Part shown: positions 1-6,620 of the stretch, in pieces
Layout: each line of letters starts with the position of its first letter
Numbering within the stretch: the stretch's first letter is position 1
Source of the DNA: Coriobacteriia bacterium
GTDB lineage: Bacteria; Actinomycetota; Coriobacteriia; Anaerosomatales; SLCP01
Reading direction: 5' to 3'
NCBI GenBank assembly: GCA_007125735.1
Contig: SLCP01000158.1
Location: 1-17,563, forward strand
Length of the DNA: 17,563 nt
Notes under the pieces: model-generated
Database searches by the model: none
What the model was told of the DNA's origin: nothing
What the model saw: the letters and a program-made list of their open reading frames with translations, nothing else
Program-made: the position numbers and the translations under genes

Positions 1-912
1 CGTGATGGCCCCCGAAAGATCGATGCCGAGCGCCAGCGGCGGCCGGCGGTCCGGCAGGCACGCGATGGCGGGTGCCGCGGCCTCCGCCACCTCGGCGGCC
101 CGCGCGAGCGCCGCATCGGCGTCGGGTGCGCACACCACGCCGATCATCGCGGGACCGGCGCCTGAGAGCACCGCTCCGATCGCGCCAGCATCGAGCAAAG
201 CGCTACGGACGAACTCGATGTCGGGGATCGCGACGCGGCGGTACGGCTCGTGGATGCGGTCGGTAAGCCCGGCAGCGAGCGCGTGCTCGTCGCCGCTTGA
301 GACGGCCGCTGCGAGCAGGCCTGCCCGGCTGGCGTTGAAGGCGGCGTCGGCGTGAGCGACCTCGGCAGGGAGCAGCGAGCGCGAATCCGCGGTCGCGAGT
401 CCGCGCGTGGGGCGCACGAGTACGACGGCAAGTCCGCAACCCGGGGCGACACGGAGCGCACGAGGTTCGCCATCGTCCCAGCTCACGGTGAATCCGCCGA
501 GGAGGGCCGCGGCGGCGTTGTCCGGGTGGCCCTCGATCCCCGCTGCGAGCGTGAGGATTTCTGCGTGCGACATGCCGGCGCCGGCCAGCGCATCGCCGAG
601 CAGCAAGCCGCCTACTACCGCTGCTGCCGAGGAGCCGAGCCCCTCGCCGGGCGGCACGCGGTTCTCGCACCTGATGAGCGCCGCGCCGCCGACGCCAGCC
701 TCAGCGAACACGCTCGCCGCGGCGGCGGCAACGGGGTTATCCGCACCCGTAGGCAGCGCGCCTGCTCCCTCGCCCGCGATCTCGACCGTCCACTCCTCGG
801 CAGGTTCGGCGGTAAACGTGTTGCGGAGGTCGAGCGCGAGTCCGAACGCATCGAAACCCGGGCCGATGTTGGCGCTCGACGCGGGTACCGAGACGCGGAC
901 GGGGCCCGACAC
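1..912 (-). CDS. thrB: Homoserine kinase ThrB (3' end beyond window)
   Basis: Phosphorylates homoserine to O-phosphohomoserine with ATP, the committed step to threonine, in the cytoplasm. The frame is open from a GTG at 912 to the left edge, giving 304 residues with no stop, so only a short C-terminal piece should be missing (the family is usually about 300 residues). Seen in the translation: an N-terminal VPASSANIGPGFDAFG block (residues 9-24); the GHMP-kinase ATP loop PPGEGLGSSAA (87-97); the EGHPDNAA block (127-134), which is typical of homoserine kinases; and the glycine-rich LSGAGPAMIGV motif (249-259). The GTG lies 8 bases after the hom stop, so the two genes are almost certainly co-transcribed. 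No ATG occurs before the conserved N-terminus, which supports the GTG start. thrC is not between hom and thrB; it could follow beyond the edge. Confidence 0.93.
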   Translation of the reverse strand, partial: MSGPVRVSVPASSANIGPGFDAFGLALDLRNTFTAEPAEEWTVEIAGEGAGALPTGADNPVAAAAASVFAEAGVGGAALIRCENRVPPGEGLGSSAAAVVGGLLLGDALAGAGMSHAEILTLAAGIEGHPDNAAAALLGGFTVSWDDGEPRALRVAPGCGLAVVLVRPTRGLATADSRSLLPAEVAHADAAFNASRAGLLAAAVSSGDEHALAAGLTDRIHEPYRRVAIPDIEFVRSALLDAGAIGAVLSGAGPAMIGVVCAPDADAALARAAEVAEAAAPAIACLPDRRPPLALGIDLSGAIT

Positions 913-920
913 GAGCGGCC

Positions 921-2207
921 TCAGAGGTCCTCGACGCGGATGACGGTCTCGGTGGAGCCGACGACATCGAGCTGCTCGATCTCCGCGAGCGCCGCGCGGA
1001 CCGCGCGCTCGCTCGCACGGTGGGTGACGTAGACGATCTCCGCGGTGGGGCCCTCGTCGGTCTTCTGGATGACGCTTGCAAGCGAGACGCCGTGGTCGCC
1101 GAATACCTTGGCGACCGCAGCGAGCACGCCGGGAGCGTCGGTCACGAGGACGCGGATGTAGTAGGCGGTCTCGAGTTCGGCCAGGTCGCGGATTGGCAGC
1201 TCCTCGTTGCACGTACATCCCACGAGACCGAGGCACCCGCGCGCGATGTGGCGCGCCACCTCGATGACGTCGCCCACGACCGCGCTCGCCGCAGGAAGCG
1301 ACCCTGCTCCCTCGCCAAAGAACATCGTCTCGCCCACCGAATCGCCCACGACGTAGATGGCGTTGTAGACGCCGTTGACGCTCGCGAGCGGGTGGGTCCG
1401 CGGAATCATGGTCGGATGCACGCGGATGTCGATCCCGCCGTCGATGCGGCGCGCGATGGCGAGCAGCTTGATCGCATATCCCATCTCGTCGGCGTACGCC
1501 ACGTCGGCAGCGGTCAGCGACCGGATGCCCTCGGCGGGTACCTGGTCGAGTACGACACGGCTGTTGAACGCGATCGAGGCGAGGATCGCGATCTTGGCGG
1601 CGGCGTCGAAGCCGTCGACATCAGCGGTGGGATCGGCCTCGGCGAAGCCCTTCGCTTGGGCCTCGGCGAGCGCGTCGTCGTAGCTGAGACCGTCATCGGC
1701 CATGCGGGTGAGCATGTAGTTGGTGGTGCCGTTGACGATGCCCATCACGCTCTCGACCTCGTTGGAGACGAGGCAGTGCTTGAGCGGGCTGATGATCGGG
1801 ATGCCGCCGCCCACGGATGCCTCGAACGCGATGTCGACGCCGGCGGCAGCCGCGGCGTCCATGACCTCTTGGCCGTGAGTGGCCATGAGCGCCTTGTTCG
1901 CGGTCACGACAGACTTACCACCGGCAAGCGCGGCGAGCACGAAGTCGCGCGCCACGCCGGTACCGCCGATGAGCTCGATGACGATGTCGAGTGAGGGATC
2001 GGCGATGAGTTCGGCCGCATCGGTCGTGAACGAGCCTTCCGGCAGGCCGAGGTCGGCCGCACGGCGCTCGTCGCGATCGGCGAAGCGGGTGAGCGCGATG
2101 TCCACGCCGGCGCGGGTGCGGAAGTCTGCGGCATGCCTGCGGAATATCTCGACCACTCCCGACCCGACGGTGCCGAGCCCGATGAGTCCGACGTTGATGG
2201 TGCGCAT
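921..2207 (-). CDS. hom: Homoserine dehydrogenase with ACT domain
   Basis: Reduces aspartate semialdehyde to homoserine with NAD(P)H, feeding threonine and methionine synthesis. The protein is 428 residues, normal for the monofunctional actinobacterial/Bacillus form. Seen: Rossmann nucleotide loop GLGTVGSG (10-17); VTANKAL with Lys105; EASVGGGIP (129-137); GIVNGTTNYML (156-166); and the catalytic Asp201/Lys205 pair in DVDGFDAAAK. An ACT domain begins near residue 350 (YYIRVLVTDAPGVLA), so feedback inhibition by threonine is likely, as in relatives. The ATG at 2207 was chosen because it begins the Rossmann fold and follows a GGGGAG ribosome site. The same frame stays open to 3050, but that extension runs antisense through another gene and carries no dehydrogenase sequence. 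It is the first gene before thrB. Confidence 0.96.
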   Translation of the reverse strand: MRTINVGLIGLGTVGSGVVEIFRRHAADFRTRAGVDIALTRFADRDERRAADLGLPEGSFTTDAAELIADPSLDIVIELIGGTGVARDFVLAALAGGKSVVTANKALMATHGQEVMDAAAAAGVDIAFEASVGGGIPIISPLKHCLVSNEVESVMGIVNGTTNYMLTRMADDGLSYDDALAEAQAKGFAEADPTADVDGFDAAAKIAILASIAFNSRVVLDQVPAEGIRSLTAADVAYADEMGYAIKLLAIARRIDGGIDIRVHPTMIPRTHPLASVNGVYNAIYVVGDSVGETMFFGEGAGSLPAASAVVGDVIEVARHIARGCLGLVGCTCNEELPIRDLAELETAYYIRVLVTDAPGVLAAVAKVFGDHGVSLASVIQKTDEGPTAEIVYVTHRASERAVRAALAEIEQLDVVGSTETVIRVEDL

Positions 2208-2265
2208 CGCTCTCCCCTGCTGGTAGACGAGACGGACGGTGCGGCGAGACTGGCCGCTCGCGGCT

Positions 2266-2271
2266 ATTGTA
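2266..2271 (-). promoter_or_regulatory. Candidate -10 element for hom-thrB
   Basis: On the minus strand the hexamer reads TACAAT, five of six matches to the sigma-70 type -10 consensus, in an otherwise GC-rich gap of 138 bases between the divergent hom and membrane-protein genes. It lies about 58 bases before the hom start. I cannot find a convincing -35 at 16-18 bases, so the call rests on the -10 and its position alone. The overlapping plus-strand hexamer TATTGT could serve the divergent gene but is weaker. Confidence 0.35.
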
Positions 2272-2345
2272 CCCGAGTCCCGAGCGTAGGCATCGTGAGT
2301 GCTGCCACATGCGCGGGTACGTACTGTCGCGGAGGTGGTCCGGGC

Positions 2346-3017
2346 ATGGAGGCGCTCGTCGCGGTGGCACCGTTCGTCATAGCGGGCTCGATACTGCCCA
2401 CGTGGACCGTGATCGTCATCGGCCTGCTCGGCACGGCGCGACCCGTGACCAACGCGCTCTCGTTCGTAGCGGGCAACGTGGTCTTCCGACTCGCACTCGG
2501 CGCCGTGCTCGTGTTCTTCGCCGCGGCGCTGCCCGACAGCGCGAGCCTGCGACTCGACTCGGGAGGATTCCCGCCGGCCGTGCCGCTCGCGTTCGGACTC
2601 GGTTTCCTCGGGCTCGGTGCGGTCGTCTGGCGTCGGCCTCCGGCTGCCGAGGGGCGCACGCTCATCGACCGTGCCGAGCGGGTGCGTCCTGCAGTGGCGT
2701 TCGTCGCGGGACTCGCCGCCGTCGCGGCGCCCGGGGTGCAGTACGCCTACTTCGTGGGAGGGGTGGCCGCACTCGCAGAGACCCTCGCGAGCACGACCGC
2801 CCGGCTCGCTGCACTCGGCGCGTTCGTGCTCGCGCTGCAGTGGATGCTCGTGCTCCCGGTCCTCATCTACCTCGTATTCCGCAGCAGCGCAGACCGGACG
2901 CTCGAGGCGATGAAGCGCTGGCTCAAGGCGAACGGGCCCCGGCTCGGCGGAGGGATCCTCATGGCCGCTGGGCTCTACCTCACGGTGTTCGGGGTCTTGG
3001 AGCTGCTCGGCGAGTGA
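2346..3017 (+). CDS. GAP/Sap-like multi-pass membrane protein
   Basis: A 223-residue hydrophobic protein and the only plus-strand gene here. It begins at the ATG at 2346, seven bases after a clear GGAGGTGG ribosome site (2331-2338). An in-frame start further upstream (2133) would overlap hom and add non-hydrophobic sequence, so it was not used. Seen: about six membrane segments, in two groups of three separated by a charged stretch near residues 95-115 (RRPPAAEGRTLIDRAERVR). The first segment contains the AGSILPTW turn, followed by NALSFVAGNVVFRLALGAV. This layout resembles the GAP/Sap family of LysE-like membrane proteins, which in mycobacteria help place lipids at the surface. The family match is from memory of its pattern, and the substrate is unknown. 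Divergent from hom and convergent with the lipoprotein gene, so it is probably a single-gene unit. Confidence 0.6.
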   Translation: MEALVAVAPFVIAGSILPTWTVIVIGLLGTARPVTNALSFVAGNVVFRLALGAVLVFFAAALPDSASLRLDSGGFPPAVPLAFGLGFLGLGAVVWRRPPAAEGRTLIDRAERVRPAVAFVAGLAAVAAPGVQYAYFVGGVAALAETLASTTARLAALGAFVLALQWMLVLPVLIYLVFRSSADRTLEAMKRWLKANGPRLGGGILMAAGLYLTVFGVLELLGE

Positions 3018-3036
3018 GGCGTCCCGACAACCGCCG

Positions 3037-3061
3037 GTCGCGCGCCGCAACGTCGCGCGAC
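3037..3061. terminator. Hairpin between convergent genes
   Basis: GTCGCGCG at 3037-3044 is perfectly complementary to CGCGCGAC at 3054-3061, giving an 8-base-pair stem with a 9-base loop. It occupies most of the 44-base gap between the ends of two convergent genes, where a shared terminator would be expected. There is no T-run on either side, so it does not look like a classical intrinsic terminator. T-poor hairpins are common at gene ends in GC-rich actinobacteria. Confidence 0.5.
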
Positions 3062-3574
3062 TCAGTACGTCGAGCGAAGGTCCGCCCCGAGGCCCACGGT
3101 TCCCCTCACCACCGAGCCTCCCCCGCCATCGCCCCCGATGACGATGACCGACTCGGCTCCCACACCTTTAGCGAAGTAGAACACGGTCTCGGCGCCCTCG
3201 TCGCCGTCGAAGCGCTGCTCTCGATCGAGGAGCCAGTTCGCGCCCGCGTAGGCCTGACGGTACCACTCGACCGCCAGTTCAGGCTCGTGCTCGGCGGCGA
3301 TCTCGTACGCCCACACCGTGCCGGGCGACACGACCTCCGCCTCGGTGACGGCACCGTCGAGCACGGGGACCTGGAACGGGAAGTCCTCGGCGAGCTCCCT
3401 GGACTTGCGCGACATGTCCATCGCGAGCGCGGCCACATCGATCGCTGGTGCCAGGCTGGCCGAGGAGACCTCCGCCTCGCTCACCTCGCTCTCGGTCACG
3501 CCACATGCCGCGAGCACGGCGGCGATAAGCGTCGCTGCCGCGAGCAGAACCAGCGTATGTGCGAAACGTCTCAT
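3062..3574 (-). CDS. Small secreted lipoprotein, function unknown
   Basis: A 170-residue protein with a lipoprotein signal: MRRF, a hydrophobic stretch, then the lipobox LAAC with the lipidated Cys at residue 24. It is expected on the outer face of the membrane. After a Ser/Glu/Ala-rich linker come DFPFQVPVLDGAV (64-76), then AVEWYRQAY and GANWLL (101-116), then a Gly-rich end. The order of a 'DFP..VP...GA' strand, a 'V.WY......GW' helix region and a short final strand fits a layout I recall in many small bacterial lipoproteins of unknown function. No enzymatic motif is visible. The ATG at 3574 has no ribosome site but lies seven bases after a good -10 element, which suggests a leaderless transcript. 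It is downstream of the diguanylate cyclase in the same direction, 61 bases away, and has its own promoter. Confidence 0.8.
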   Translation of the reverse strand: MRRFAHTLVLLAAATLIAAVLAACGVTESEVSEAEVSSASLAPAIDVAALAMDMSRKSRELAEDFPFQVPVLDGAVTEAEVVSPGTVWAYEIAAEHEPELAVEWYRQAYAGANWLLDREQRFDGDEGAETVFYFAKGVGAESVIVIGGDGGGGSVVRGTVGLGADLRSTY

Positions 3575-3580
3575 GGGATC

Positions 3581-3609
3581 AGTGTACGCCCGGTCGCGCG
3601 AAGCGTCAC
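3581..3609 (-). promoter_or_regulatory. Promoter of the small lipoprotein gene, probably leaderless
   Basis: On the minus strand, GTGACG (3604-3609, four of six to TTGACA) and TACACT (3581-3586, four of six to TATAAT) are exactly 17 bases apart. The A of the ATG at 3574 is the seventh base after the -10, where transcription would be expected to start, and no Shine-Dalgarno sequence precedes the ATG. This arrangement is known for leaderless genes in actinobacteria. Confidence 0.55.
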
Positions 3610-3635
3610 CGGCAGACGTCGCCGCGTTTGCCCGC

Positions 3636-5141
3636 TTACGGATGCTCGAGCGCGGCCGCGACCGCGGCGCAGGGTACGACCCGGTTCTTGCCCGACGCCT
3701 TTGCGCGGTAGAGCGCGAGGTCGGCGCAGCGCATGAGGTCCTCGGGCTGCTGCGTGTCGGTCGGGAACGTCGCCACGCCCACCGAAGCGGTCACGTGCTC
3801 GGTCCGCCCGTGGGCGTCCACGACGACGCCGATGCGCTCGATCGCCTGACGGACACGACCCGCGACCTCCTGTACCGCGGCGGAATCCGCGGCCGGAAGC
3901 AGGATGCAGAACTCCTCGCCCCCGTAGCGGTAGACGCTGTCGGTCTCGCGCACCGACGCGGCGATCGCGTTGGACACGGCTTGCAGCGCGGCGTCGCCGA
4001 CCTGGTGCCCGTGCACGTCGTTGAAGTGCTTGAAGTCGTCGAGGTCGACCATCGCGAACGAGAGATGGCTCCCCATGCGCCGGGCACGCATCGTCTCGAG
4101 CCTCAAGTCGCCTTCGAGCTTACGGAAGTTCCACGCGCCGGTGAGCGGGTCGGTCAGCGAGAGCTGCTCGGTGCGCTTGTGCAACCGGTCGAGATCGCGC
4201 CCGATCCACAGCCAGCCGGCGATGGCTACGACGAACAGCGGGACGAACACGCCGAAGTGGATGCCGAGCTCCTTGCTCACCTCGGTCGCGATGTGGCCCC
4301 GATCGACACCGACCCTCACGAACCACGGTATGCTGCTCACCGGCGTGAACCCGCACGTCTTCTTCGTGCCGTCCGGTAACGTCAGCCGGTCCGCGCCTTC
4401 GCGCTGCTCGCGCATGTTCGCCACCCGCATGCTCTCGGTGACGTCGGTGCCCACCCAGGACTCGGGGTCCCGGTTGCGGGCGATCATGATCCCGTCGGAC
4501 CCGATGACCGAGATCGTCGTGTGCTCGGGCACGACCTCTTGCATGAGGCGGTCTTGGACGCGAGTCAGGTGCATAGCAGCGGCGACGAACCCGATCCGCT
4601 CGTTGCTGCGCCCGTACACCGGGTAGCACACGTGCACGACCGGGTTACCCGATATCTTCCCGTACATGAAGTCGCCGATGGCTACGCCGTCACTCGCCAT
4701 AGAGCGCTGGAAGTACACCGTGTCTGCGACGTTCACGATCTCGGTGCTGTCTTCCGGGTGCCGACCTGCCGCTCGGATGTCGCCGCTGTTGTCCACGTAG
4801 ATGATGTTCATGTAGTGCGGATAGTTGCCGAGCATCTCTTGGAACCAGCGATCCACCGCCTCGTAGTCCGCCGCGCGCACGTCATGGTTGGCGGCGATCG
4901 CGGTCAGGAACTCGGTGGTTGAGAGGAAGTAGTCGTCGATGGTGGCTGACACACTCTGGGCGCGCAGGAGCCCCTGACGCTGAGCGTCCTGCTCGAGCTG
5001 CGTCGTGATCGTCCACGCCTTGTACGCCGAGAACAACACGAACGGCAGGAGCATGATCGCGAGGAGCACGATGAGCCGTGCACGGAGCGACGATGCGCGC
5101 TGGCGGCCGTCGAGCGTGCCTGTCGGGTCGGGCGTGGGCAT
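3636..5141 (-). CDS. Membrane-bound Cache-GGDEF diguanylate cyclase
   Basis: A 501-residue sensor enzyme expected to make cyclic di-GMP from two GTP. Seen: a basic N-terminus, membrane helix 1 (about 22-40), an extracellular region of about 250 residues, helix 2 (about 295-313), then a cytoplasmic GGDEF domain (about 328-490). The outer region has the dCache pattern (VYFQRSM, AIGDFMYGKISGNPVVHVCYPVY at 142-176), which in relatives binds small ligands such as amino acids. The cyclase looks active: DLDDF metal site with Asp366, the FND and GHQVGD blocks, and signature GGEEF (407-411). An inhibitory site R398-E-T-D401 lies five residues before GGEEF, so product inhibition is expected. The ATG at 5141 follows GGAGG at five bases. 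It has no metabolic link to the flanking amino-acid genes. The ligand is unknown. Confidence 0.95.
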   Translation of the reverse strand: MPTPDPTGTLDGRQRASSLRARLIVLLAIMLLPFVLFSAYKAWTITTQLEQDAQRQGLLRAQSVSATIDDYFLSTTEFLTAIAANHDVRAADYEAVDRWFQEMLGNYPHYMNIIYVDNSGDIRAAGRHPEDSTEIVNVADTVYFQRSMASDGVAIGDFMYGKISGNPVVHVCYPVYGRSNERIGFVAAAMHLTRVQDRLMQEVVPEHTTISVIGSDGIMIARNRDPESWVGTDVTESMRVANMREQREGADRLTLPDGTKKTCGFTPVSSIPWFVRVGVDRGHIATEVSKELGIHFGVFVPLFVVAIAGWLWIGRDLDRLHKRTEQLSLTDPLTGAWNFRKLEGDLRLETMRARRMGSHLSFAMVDLDDFKHFNDVHGHQVGDAALQAVSNAIAASVRETDSVYRYGGEEFCILLPAADSAAVQEVAGRVRQAIERIGVVVDAHGRTEHVTASVGVATFPTDTQQPEDLMRCADLALYRAKASGKNRVVPCAAVAAALEHP

Positions 5142-5223
5142 GTAAGCCTCCGAGGAACGTAGGTACCGTAAGTGGTATCGGTTCCTGCGGTGATGCCCTT
5201 GACCACTATTTCACAAGGCAAAG

Positions 5224-5235
5224 GCCGCTCCCGGC
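5224..5235 (-). terminator. Weak hairpin after lysA
   Basis: On the minus strand GCCG-GGAG-CGGC forms a 4-base-pair stem about 14 bases after the lysA stop, followed by CTTTGCCTTG. The stem is short and the T-content modest, so this is only a candidate end for the argS-lysA transcript. Confidence 0.22.
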
Positions 5236-5248
5236 GCTTCACGCACGG

Positions 5249-6610
5249 CTAGCCGAGGTCGCAACGGAGCAGGTCCTCGTACGTCTCGCGGCGGACCGCC
5301 CAGCGCCACTCGCCGTCGCGCACGAACACCACGCCGGGGCGCACCTGCTTGTTGTAGTTGCTCGCCATCGACTGGCAGTACCCGCCGGTGGCGCACACGC
5401 AGAGCACGTCACCGGGCTCCGGGCACTGGAGCGGCGCGTCGCGGACGACGATGTCGCCGCTCTCGCAGTGCTTGCCGGCGACGGTCGCGACCATCTCGCG
5501 CGGCTGGTCCGCCTTGTTGGCGATGAGCGCTTCGTAGTGCGCATCGTAGAGCGAGGTGCGGATGTTGTCGGACATCCCGCCGTCGACGGCGACGTAGGTG
5601 CGGATGCCGGGGATCTCCTTGACGGAGCCGATCGTGTAGAGCGTCACGCCCGCATTGGCGACGATCGAGCGGCCCGGCTCGACCGCCATCCTCGGCACGT
5701 CGAGGCCGTGCTTCTCGCACTCCTCCTTGATGCCGTCGACGACGACCTTGCCGAAGTCCTTGACCGTCGAGGGCTCGTCGGGCGCGCCGTATGCCACGCC
5801 GAGACCACCGCCTACGTCGAGCATACGGACCGCGACACCGGTCTCGGCCTGGATCTCGCGCATGAACGCGACCATCACCTCGATCGCCTTGGCGAAGCTG
5901 TGGAGCGCGTAGATCTGCGAGCCGATGTGCATGTGGAGCCCGTCGAAATCGATGCCAGGCAGCTCGATGGCACGCTTGACCGCCTGCATCGCGAGCCCCT
6001 GGTTGAGGCCGAAGCCGAACTTGGAGTCCTCGGCGCCGGTCATGATGAAGTCGTGCGTGTCGGCCTCGACACCCGGCGTCACGCGAATGAGCACCTTCTG
6101 GGTAGCCCCGCGCTCCGCGGCGAGCGCGGAGAGGCGCTCCATCTCCTCGAAGTTGTCGACCACCACGCGCCCGATGCCGGCATCGAGGCACTCGGCGAGC
6201 TCGGCGGGTGTCTTGTTGTTGCCGTGCATCTGAACGCGCTCCATCGGGAACCCGGCACGCACCGCGTAGGCGAGCTCTCCGCCTGAGGCGCAGAGCAGGC
6301 AGCAATCCTCCTCCTCGACGATGCGCACGATGTCGAGCGAGAGGAACGCCTTGCCGGCGTAGACGACGTCGACGTCCTTCCAGTGGTAGCGGGTCCACTT
6401 CACGAACTCGGAGAGCTGGTGGCGGATGGTCGCCTCGTCCATGACGTAGAGCGCCGTACCCGCCTCGCGAGCGAGATCGGTCATGTCGACGCCGCCGATG
6501 CACAGCCGCCCGTCGCACACCTCGGCGGTCATCGGCAGCACGCCCATGAGGTCGTGCGCGGTCTTGGCGTCCGGTGTCGCTGGCGGACGGCTGGCGGCTG
6601 GCTTTCCCAT
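5249..6610 (-). CDS. lysA: Diaminopimelate decarboxylase
   Basis: Removes CO2 from meso-diaminopimelate to give lysine, the last step of the pathway; a cytoplasmic PLP enzyme of the alanine-racemase fold. Length 453 residues, slightly longer than usual because of an N-terminal tail of about 25 residues rich in Pro and Ala. Seen: PLP lysine Lys87 in VVYAGKAF; HMHIGSQ (226-232); LDVGGGLG (264-271); EPGRSIV (311-317) contacting the cofactor phosphate; HCESGD (381-386), which contributes the catalytic Cys382 from the partner subunit; and MASNYN near 415-420. The ATG at 6610 is 10 bases after the argS stop, with its GGGAG ribosome site overlapping that stop. A start inside the tail (the Met before TAEVCDG) is possible. 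The argS-lysA pairing is the same as in Corynebacterium and mycobacteria. Confidence 0.96.
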   Translation of the reverse strand: MGKPAASRPPATPDAKTAHDLMGVLPMTAEVCDGRLCIGGVDMTDLAREAGTALYVMDEATIRHQLSEFVKWTRYHWKDVDVVYAGKAFLSLDIVRIVEEEDCCLLCASGGELAYAVRAGFPMERVQMHGNNKTPAELAECLDAGIGRVVVDNFEEMERLSALAAERGATQKVLIRVTPGVEADTHDFIMTGAEDSKFGFGLNQGLAMQAVKRAIELPGIDFDGLHMHIGSQIYALHSFAKAIEVMVAFMREIQAETGVAVRMLDVGGGLGVAYGAPDEPSTVKDFGKVVVDGIKEECEKHGLDVPRMAVEPGRSIVANAGVTLYTIGSVKEIPGIRTYVAVDGGMSDNIRTSLYDAHYEALIANKADQPREMVATVAGKHCESGDIVVRDAPLQCPEPGDVLCVCATGGYCQSMASNYNKQVRPGVVFVRDGEWRWAVRRETYEDLLRCDLG

Positions 6611-6620
6611 GGTCGTCTCC

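Noticed and set aside
2208..3050. In-frame N-terminal extension of hom to about 709 residues
   Set aside because: The extension runs antisense through the membrane-protein gene, is Arg/Glu/His-rich in the way of GC-driven shadow frames, and the dehydrogenase fold begins cleanly at the ATG at 2207 with its own ribosome site.
3318..4379. Plus-strand open frame of 353 residues
   Set aside because: Antisense to the diguanylate cyclase and lipoprotein genes, with no recognisable motif or ribosome site.
5142..5248. Cyclic di-GMP riboswitch before the diguanylate cyclase
   Set aside because: I looked for the conserved GEMM-type core in this 107-base gap and did not find it. There are only weak inverted repeats.
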